Source: Diphasiastrum complanatum (taxonomy: Eukaryota; Streptophyta; Lycopodiopsida; Lycopodiales; Lycopodiaceae). Taken from it: a stretch of 64,000 nt of DNA. Below the pieces are notes generated by a model that had not been told where the DNA came from, did not search any database, and saw only the letters and a program-made list of their open reading frames with translations. The DNA lies in contig CM055106.1 of NCBI GenBank assembly GCA_029204225.1, positions 6,563,136 to 6,627,135 of the forward strand, given 5' to 3'. Both the position numbers and the translations under genes were made by a program. Shown here in pieces: positions 55,800-64,000 of this stretch. The stretch's first letter is position 1. Every line of letters begins with the position of its first letter.

Positions 55800-58355
55800 A
55801 AGAACTAAAGTCATTGCGGATGGAACTAGGGAGCCAAGGATTAAAAGATTAGGTCATTTGAACTTTGGAAGCCTAAATGTGATGAGAAAATTGGATATAG
55901 TGATATGGTAAAGGGATTGCCTATGATAGAAGCTCATTTGAAGACAATATGTGAATCATGTGTTTATGGTGAGTAGCATCATGAGAAATTCAAGCGTGGT
56001 GGAGTTTCAAGCTCAGCGAACATCTTAGATCTACTCCACACTGATTTATGTGGACCTATGAGGATGATTTCTATAGGGGGAGCATACTACTTCATTACTT
56101 TCATAGATGATCTGTGTTGTAAGATGTGGATTTGCTTTTTGAAGAAGAAATCTTATGCTTTTGCACTTGCTTCAAAGCAATGTTATAAAACCAAATAAGT
56201 AGGAAGATTAAAATCTTGAGATATGATAGTGGAGGTGAGTAGAGGTCCAATGAGTTCGAATAATTTTGTGATCATTGTAGAATCAAGAGACAATTTACAC
56301 AAGCTCATACTCTAGAACTCAATGGTATAGCTGAGCGCCAAAATCTCACAATTATGGAGAGGGCCATATCTGTGCTTGCAGATATGAAACTACCACAAGG
56401 ATTTTTGTCAGGAGCATACAACACCACAATGTATCTCCAAAATAAGAGTCCCTATACCTAAGATTACACTTGAAGAGGCATTTACAAAAAAGAAGCCAAA
56501 AGTGAGCTATTTGCAAAAGTTTGAGTGTAAAGTCTTTGTTGACATTCCTAAGGAAGATAATGGTAAGCTTGATGTAAAAGTATTGAAGTGTATTTTCTTA
56601 AATTATGATGATCATGTGAAGGGCTACATTTTCTTTGACCCTTTGGAGAGAAAAATGCATGTTAGCCATGATGGATCCATGATGTACAAGGATGACAATG
56701 TTGAGAAGATTGATACATTGAATAGTAAGGATATTGTTGTAAGAATTCCTCCTGATGATGGACCATTTGTAGATATTCCTAATGATGGATATGGTGATTC
56801 ACCTTGTGATACACATCACAACCTTGTGAGACAAAATGAATAAGCCATTTGAACCCAAGATGGTTGAAGTTGCAGGTGACAAGTGAAAGGAAAAGGATGT
56901 TCCTGGGAACATACTCTCACGAGGAAGCATATCGCCTAACATGAAGCTCCCCAAATGGTTTAAGTGGTTGATAGAGAGCCATGACATGGATGACTTTCTT
57001 GAAACATCCATCTAAGAAGAACTACAAAGATCAATAAGGGAGAAGACGCAACCTGATATATATGAAGCAAATTACACTCTCTTATCTAGCACCATTCAAA
57101 ACAAAGAGCCTTCAACTTATGGCAAAAGATGATGACATTTGGGTCAAAGCCATGAGAGAGAAGATTGATTCAATCGCCAAGCATGACACATGGGACATGG
57201 TGGAGCCACCAGTTGGTATGAAATCCATTGGTTGTAAATGGGTATACAAGACAAAATACCATGTAGATGGGAGCATAGCAAAGCACAAAGCGAGATTGGT
57301 CATCAAAGGTTATACACAAAGTAAGGGCATTGATTATGAAGAGACTTTGGTGCAAGTATGTACATGAAATACTTTACAATTGCTTATCTCTTTAGCCTCT
57401 CATTTTGATTGGCCTTTACATCAGATGAATGTAAAATCTACTTTTTCGGATGGTAATTTGGAGGAGGAAGTGTTCATGGATCAACCTGAAGGGCTTGTTG
57501 AGAAAGGATAGGATCGTAAAGGTTGTCGCTTGAAGAAAGCACTATATTGCCTAAAACAGGTGTCACATGTGTGGTATAGCTTGATTGATACCTATTTCCA
57601 TACTAAGAAGATGGTGAGAACACAATCGAATCCTAATCTTTATGTCTTATGCGTTGATGGTATAATTGCTTTGGTTTCACTTTATGTTGACGACTTGATT
57701 ATCACTAAAAATAATCAAGAGATGATAGACACGATTAAGATGGATCCCATGAATCAATTCGAGATGACGGATTTCACTCCAATGCACTATTGTCTTGGAG
57801 TGGAAGTGTGGCAAAAATGACATGAGGTGGACTAACTCAGGTCAAGTATGTTAGGGAATTGATGCACATGTTTAGGCTACATAACTATAAGCCAGTGAAG
57901 GCACCATCAAGCTAGTTTAAAAGATTCTCAAACTTGATGAGTCATAGCCATTTTGTGCTATGTTGTATAGATGATTTACCTTACCACGTCTAGGCCGGAT
58001 ATATGCTATGTTGTTGGTATTATGAGTTAGTTTATGACAGCACCTACTGAAATGCATTGGAAGACAGCCAAGCGCATTTTGCGGTATGTTAAGGATCCTT
58101 CTAACTATGGCTTAGTGTATAGGACACATGAGGGTTTACCTGAGATTTGTGATTTTGTGGATGCGGATTGGGGAGGTGACTATGATGATTGTAGGTCAAC
58201 CACAAGATATGTTTTCCAATTTTTAGTAGTTGTTTTTCTTGGTATAATAAGAAACAAACCCCAATTGCTCTATCCATAATAGAAGTCGAGTATAAAGCAA
58301 TGTGTAGTGTAGCACATGAAGCTATATGGTTGAGAAAAATCTTGGGAGAGATTTT
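55800..58355 (+). mobile_element. Element F: decayed copia pol (IN-RT-RNase H)
   Basis: + strand, many stops and shifts: RLGHLNFGSLNVM (about 55850), integrase LLHTDLCGPMR and YYFITFIDD (about 56030-56110), integrase C-terminal VFVDIPKEDNGKLDVKVLKCIFLNYDD (56530-56610), RT KSIGCKWVYKTKYHVDGS (about 57225), LKKALYCLKQ and LYVDDLIITKN (about 57680), then HWKTAKRILRYVKDPSNYGLVY and DFVDADWGGDYDDCRST (58055-58200, RNase H). No LTR found. It meets gypsy element G head-to-head at about 58355. Confidence 0.9.
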
Positions 58356-61300
58356 TATGTGAAGCACACGAGAAACCTTGGCCGTACATTTTGCATCAGC
58401 AACTTTGACAACTTTGGCTTCAACCCACTTGGTCATATAGTCACTTGCTACGATAATGTATCAAGCCTGAGATCCTCACGCGGCAGGATGAATAGGACCC
58501 ACATATCCAGTCCCCATTTTTCAATTGGTGCTTGCGATAAAATTGGATGTAAGGGTTCATAGTTCTGTCTAGTAGGTCATCATGCTCGCTGGCAAACATC
58601 ACATGTCTGAATATAGTTTTCTGTGTCCTTATGAAATGTAGGCCACCAACAACCTGATTGCAAAAGTTTGTGAACAATAATATCTGTAGAAAAGTGTCAT
58701 CTGCCCATGTCATCATGTGAAAACATGATTAGATCTTATATTTTTCATGTGGTAAAACACATCTACGTAGAATATTGTCTGATCCACAATCATACAATTG
58801 TCCTACAATCAATTGATAAGGTTGAGCCTTATGAATCAATTGCCTCTTCTGTACTTTTGTCAAAGAGTCATTCGATTGTTTTAGCATCAAGTACTCAACA
58901 ATATTTGTTGCCCACTCAGGTACAGCCTCTACATAGAATAATGTAGCATCTGGTAATTCATCATCCACTTCAGTATTAACTGGTGCAGATTCAATTCGTG
59001 AAACGTGGTCGGCTAGATAATGTTGCTTCCCCTTACGAACCACAATTCGAAAGTCAAATTCAGTCAATAACAGTAACCATCTTGCAATATGCCCTGTGCT
59101 AATGTCAAAAATTTTGTACAAAAAAAAATCATGGCTAACGCTTCACGTTCTGTTGTTGAATAGTTCTTCTCTGAATTCTGTAAGTTGTCTGCTTGCAAAT
59201 CGTATTGGATAGTCCTTCTTATATTCACCTGGCTGTGTCAAAACTGATCCAATTGCATATTTTCGAGGTTGGCAAGATTCGAATTTGCTAGGAGTTTAGA
59301 AAGCTGAATGCTGCTTCAAAGAAAGATCACCACCCATTACCCTTCACGGATTCCATTCTAGACCAAGTCGTTGGGCAAGAACGTTACAGTTTCTGTGATG
59401 GCTTCTCTAGCTATAATGAAGTTGGAGTAAGGAAGGAGGGGTCCAAAATGCTTTCAATAAAAGGTAATGGAAAGTGATCCTTCCACGTCACTTTGTTCAA
59501 GGCCTTGAGATTCACACAAATTCTCAATTTCTCATTTTTCTTAGGAACAATGAAAATCAGTGAAATTCATTCGGTATGTTTTGATCTCATAAATGAAATA
59601 GATGTCAAGCAATCTCTGAAGCTCTTTCTTTATTAGATCCTCAACAGTAGGATTACAAACGATAGAACTTTGTAACCTTTGGCACTGCATCAAGTATTAA
59701 AGGTACAATGTGTTCAATAACTGACGTCGGAATACCCTTGAGATCTTTATAAGTCCATGCAAAGCAATCTTGATACTTAATAAGTAATGTTCAGAGTGCT
59801 TAAAACTGTTTAGGATTAAGTTGTGATCCAACTTGTACAATCTTTTATGGTTCTCCTAGTTCAGCAATATTCATAGGTTGTGTCCTAGCTGGGCCATCAT
59901 AAATATCTTTCGATTATGGCACTTGTTCTTCAGGTTCACGATGTGCTTTGGGTAACATGATAACCATATCATCCAATGTATAGTGTTTAAAATGTTCGAA
60001 CATATCATGTTGGACTACATCTGTTTGTTCTTTGTCAACAGGACTTGTCTTGGATCTTTGCTTAGCCTTCTTAGCAGGGATTGATCGTGAAGGTGATGAC
60101 TTTTGAGAAGATAAACTCTTCTTCGAAGGTGAAGACTTCCTAGATGATGATGTCTTGCTAGACCTCTGACTTGAAGAATCTTCCCTTGACTTTTTTTTTG
60201 TCTTTATCCAGTAAGGTGGCACATTCTTTCAATCAATCTTTTGAGAAGGATTTTTCCATTTCCGGACCGTATTATAATATTGGCTTGGCTTGTTTCTTCG
60301 TCATTGAACTTGTGATCCTGTCTTTTTTCAATATAACTGCTTTTGGTGGTTTTATTGTTGATTCATTAGGAATATTACGCACTCCAAATCTGATCGGATC
60401 CATGTGATTTAGAATCTGTTCATCAGTAAGTTCTGCATTGTCATCATAAGTCAAGACATGACTCACGGGAATGAGTTCATCTTCAATCGGATCTGGTATA
60501 GGCTCCGTTGATATCCAAGCTACGTTCAATACATTCAATGGAAAAGTGATCGGTGTATCCAAGGTTTGATCCAATAATGAAATCTCGATCAAATATGATT
60601 GATTATCTTGTTGAAACATATATCCTGCTATACAGTCAATCATTGCAAGAGCTTCATTCCAGTTAACAATATCGATTTGAGAGTCGTAATGAATTGTCAA
60701 ATTTTTTACTGGTCGGTCACAAGTATGATCCATTGTTGATGAATCATCATACTCTTTTTGAACCACTGGTTTGATAGTCCAAGTTACAGGATCAACCCTT
60801 GACTGCCGTTCATGATTTTCAAAACGTGATTTTCCAGGTACCCCCAGTTATGAATTACTTACGCAACTCGTAACCATGGGCGTCCCAATAGGACTCGGTA
60901 GACATTTGGTGCTCCTAGTAAGTCCATTAGTACGAAAGTAATGATGAACTGTACTCCGACAATTCTGACAAGTATATCTTCAACCATTCCTCGCGGATGA
61001 ACTATCGTTTGATCAACCAGCTTAATGGCAAAAGTAGCAGGTTTTAACTTTATAAGACCCCATTTTTGCACATAGCTTTGTAGAAATCAGGTTAACTCTC
61101 GAATTGCCATCTATCACGGCTGTTTTATTAGGAAATTGTCTATGCAGTATCGGCAGGGTGATATTTTTTTGTTCACTTTCCCAAGCTGCCCTGACATGGA
61201 GTACTTCATTAGATTCTTCAAATCCGGCACAAAAAAGTGGCTCTTGATGGAGTTCTGGTTCAGCTTGAGTTAACTTTTGTGCTACTATATCTTTTGCTTT

Positions 61301-62150
61301 TAGCACCAACTTCAGAAACTCTCCCAACAAAATATTGATCTTACTAGAAAAAAATATTCATGAGTAGTTTTATTTGCGGTGCTTCTGGTTCAGTCATCTT
61401 GAAGGGTTCTTCATGATGATGCACTGAGCATTCATATCTGAACGTGAATTATTCGATAATTGCACTGGTGAAGAATGAACTTTGGTTGTTGCTTTAGCAG
61501 CTTCAAGCTCCTCTTCCTCTTGCAAATGTTTAATCCACTGCCTCATATCCTGATATCATTCTCTTTTTTGCATGAAGATTTGGATAGACTCCAGATGCTG
61601 TTGGTATATCAATTAATGGTATAGAATCAGTAGGTACTGAATCTGCTACAGGTTCTTCCTGCTTTTGTGCTCTGGTAACCACCATCAAGGGTACACTTGG
61701 TTTTATTCTGACTACTGGTCTTTGCTTGATTGTTATCAAATTTATAGGAGTTGTAGCCGGTGGTGGCTTCGGTCTTGCTGGACATTCCTTATAGCAATGC
61801 CATAATTACAGTCATGACAGAATGGGACAAGTTTGTCTTTATTTGGACATTCTGCAACTCTGTGATTTTCTCCGCATGCAAAGCATCCAAGTGATGCCTT
61901 TGGTTCAGTTTTTAGATGCTTCTTGTTGCACGACGATATAAATAGCATATTGTTCTAAAGATCCACCTTCATGATCATTGTTATAATTCCATTGCTTGGC
62001 ACTTCTGTAAGGTTCTGGTTCGATTACACTGGCAAGAGGAGCGGGGTGCTTTGTGTCAAAATATTGGAAAAATCTATCTAATGTTGTGAGTAGGGGTCCT
62101 AAAAATGCCAATAAGCTCTTTTGGCTTAGTAAATGACCCATCTTAGAATG
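58356..62150 (-). mobile_element. Element G: decayed Ty3/gypsy retrotransposon (internal region)
   Basis: - strand order: end of gag (about 62100), knuckle CFACGENHRVAEC (about 61875), aspartic protease AVIDGNSRVNLIS and LLGRPWLR (61110-60862), an unassigned spacer (60766-59914), RT FIVPKKNEKLRICVNLKALNK (about 59550), RNase H YAIGSVLTQ and LTEFDFRIVVRKGKQ (59270-59030), integrase zinc region LYDCGSDNILRRC (about 58770) and core YMTKWVEA (about 58430). The RT-RNase H-IN order and PKK/GRPWL/TKWVEA motifs are Ty3/gypsy, of the Tat/Athila type by the protease tail. Both ends are truncated and no LTRs are seen. Confidence 0.9.
59914..60766 (-). pseudogene. Gypsy spacer region with Ser/Lys-rich segment
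   Basis: Two open stretches between protease and RT of element G: an acidic 164-codon part (60766-60272) without recognised domain, and a basic Ser-Lys part rich in SSPSKKSL-type repeats (60222-59914). Long poorly conserved linkers at this place are usual in Tat/Athila-like gypsy elements. Confidence 0.55.
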
Positions 62151-62665
62151 AAATATTCAAGGTAGGTAGAAGTAGAAACTAGAGCTACCATAGGAATTGC
62201 CATTTCTACTTTGCATGTCACATTTAATGCATGAAAAGACTAGGTGGCACAGTTAGACATAGTGAGGTGGCTTGAATAAGTCTAGATAGCTTGAGAGGTT
62301 GGATTCACAACTCCAATTCAACTCAAAGTAGGAGTAGAGTCCATGGATCTACATATATGTGAGTGCTTCATTGAGAAAATGATGAAATTTTTGTTGTGTA
62401 ATGCAAATTTGGAGACAAGCCTCTTTGTGCCCTCTTCTCTCTACTCGAGTTTTGAACGTTTCATATTCTCTCCTCTAGCCGAGTTGAGAATTTTATTGTG
62501 CTTAGTTTCATGTTTTGTTGACGAATCTTGCTTGTAAAACAATAATATTCTTGTATGATCAGCTTTCCTATTGTCAATCAATGCTAGTCTGATCTTTATG
62601 GTATTATTGGGGCTTAGGAGATCAAAAGTACATGTGTTGGGAGTCCCACACGTGTGAATTCAACA

Positions 62666-62677
62666 TGGTATCAGAGC
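62666..62677 (+). promoter_or_regulatory. PBS of element H (tRNA-iMet)
   Basis: TGGTATCAGAGC, perfect. Confidence 0.93.
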
Positions 62678-63457
62678 CAACCCTAGAATTTACAAGCAAA
62701 TCTAATCAAAAAGTTTGCAAATTTGAATCAGATTTCAAGCTAGGAATTGTCTAGATTTTACTTTCTAGCTAGTTTTGCAGTTTTCTGGTGATTTAGAACT
62801 TCAAACCACTTTGAATAGTCCCTGATCAGGTACTGTACGAATTTCAGGTGCTGGCACGTATGAAATCCACCCATTTTCAGTTTGGTGGTTCTCTCACACC
62901 TTTGATCCAGATTTCATGCATATTAGCCCACTAGAAAGCTAGAAATGTACAGAATCTGATGCAATTTGAATCATGACAGTTGGATAAGCCAATCAAAAGT
63001 TATAAGCTTGTGAAGAGTTGTAGGTAGGGGTACCTAGACCCTGTGGCAAATCGTGAGTAACATGTCATTTATTGCTTGAATGATCACAAAAATCATCCAA
63101 AAGTTGACCAATCTCATCTATATGTGATTAATATAAAATTTCTAGGTTCTAGGCAAATAGTTTTGATACAAATAGACCTGTATTTGAGTCAATTTGACAT
63201 TTTTGGAGTATTTCACACGTGTGAAATTCAGAAAACCCCCTAACTTTTGACATACTCATCTTTTTTGATGATTCAAATCTTGTTTTAGAGAGATTTGTCG
63301 AGCTAGTGAGATATATCTCACAGTTTTTTTGCTTAGTCTTGCATATGGATTTGGTTTGTACCCTTGATTGGTTCCTGTAGTGAGAAGACAAGCAATTTTT
63401 TTCATCCATCTTTTTTTATTTCCACATTCTGTATGACTTCAATGGTGTCTTTCTATT

Positions 63458-63960
63458 AGAAGCAAATGAAAGATTGTCAACCCTCCAATTACTCAATTTG
63501 GAAGGTTAGGATGGAATCTATCTTAATACTACAAGATGTGATGGAGATTGTACTTGGAATTGAAGAAAAACCACAAATTCCTCAAGAAATTCCAAAATAC
63601 AAAAAAGAGAGCTAGGGATGCTCTGCATTATATTAAGATGAATGTCTCAAATGACATCTTAAGAGAAATTGGTGCTTGTACTAATGCCAAATATGCTTGG
63701 GATACTCTCAAGTCCATCTATGAGGGCAAAGAATACTTCTAGACTTCTAACACTAAGAAACCAAAACTATCAAAGTGTATAGAGAAGTGAGAATGTGCTT
63801 CAGCTTATGTAAATGAGAGTTAAAGACCTCCATAGAGAATTGTCTATAGCATAGGAGTACTCCATCAACCAAAATGTAACTTGTTAAGAGTCATGACCTA
63901 AATGGGTTAAAGGAGGCATATGACAACCTTGTTCAAGAGTTTATGCCAATAAGGAGGCAG
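63458..63960 (+). pseudogene. Decayed copia gag of element H (partial)
   Basis: Reads SNYSIWKVRMESILILQDVMEIV, then, after a 1-base shift near 63598, RARDALHYIKMNVSNDILREIG and AWDTLKSIYEGK, followed by more shifts and stops. Closest in the window to Gag of element D. Continues past the edge. Confidence 0.85.
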
Positions 63961-64000
63961 CTACCAACTATGGGATAGCACTCATTTCCTGAAGAATCAA

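Larger units (their letters stand above)
62151..64000 (+). mobile_element. Element H: 5' end of a copia element, cut by window edge
   Basis: LTR-like region ending ...GTGTGAATTCAACA at 62665 (start near 62150 not fixed), PBS at 62666, leader to about 63457, then a decayed gag. TATA-like ACATATATG near 62350. CACACGTGTG occurs both just before the LTR end (62647-62656) and in the leader (63214-63223). Confidence 0.8.

Overview
The window is nuclear DNA of a land plant with a large, repeat-rich, AT-rich genome. Long GT-AG introns, dense nested Ty1/copia elements primed by initiator tRNA-Met, a Ty3/gypsy remnant, a tRNA-type SINE and long CT/GA and CA microsatellites all point this way. A gymnosperm or fern-like genome fits the very long, transposon-filled introns, but nothing in the sequence fixes the species. 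There are no bacterial genes, CRISPR arrays, rRNA genes or intact tRNA genes.

One recognisable host gene is present, at the left end on the + strand (about 575-9069). It is the 3' half of an AATF/Che-1 (TRAUB-family, yeast Bfr2-like) nucleolar ribosome-biogenesis protein, read as seven exons with matching phases and a stop at 9067-9069. Its introns hold a decayed copia fragment (2345-3075), a perfect 93-bp tandem duplication, an 85-bp tRNA-like SINE with a perfect 15-bp target-site duplication, and microsatellites. From 9070 to 17545 there is a MITE-like foldback, one copy of a dispersed repeat (9850-12880, second copy 29957-32125) and broken copia pieces.

From 17545 to 23909 lies an old inverted LTR retrotransposon end (LTR + PBS + leader). 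Its LTR is split by a 4.86-kb terminal-inverted-repeat DNA transposon (18564-23427). That transposon carries two divergent decayed genes: a beta-class N6/N4 amino-methyltransferase-like gene (- strand) and a SWIM zinc-finger gene (+ strand). I know of no described plant transposon with this cargo, so it is one of the two best novelty candidates.

The other candidate is element B (33124-38679). It is a complete, very young copia-type element with LTRs I could not tell apart, a perfect CAATA target duplication and a single open frame. That frame fuses Gag to about 765 residues of unrecognised protein in place of protease, integrase, RT and RNase H. Its relative A (25080-28708) has Gag-protease-integrase but is truncated. 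A and B are nearly identical over R-U5-leader while U3 and coding regions are clearly diverged, the pattern expected of template switching between co-packaged RNAs.

From 40700 to 64000 the window is layered retrotransposons. An old copia element C (42379-54087, LTRs about 94% identical) is interrupted by a young, apparently intact copia element D on the - strand (42990-49147, one 1322-aa gag-pol frame, TSD TGGGG, LTRs differing at about 3 of 682 sites). C itself sits in older copia debris (41285-42378 and 54093-55790). Then come decayed copia F (+), decayed Ty3/gypsy G (-) and the 5' end of copia H (+), cut by the window edge. D could in principle supply enzymes to elements such as B, but that is inference.
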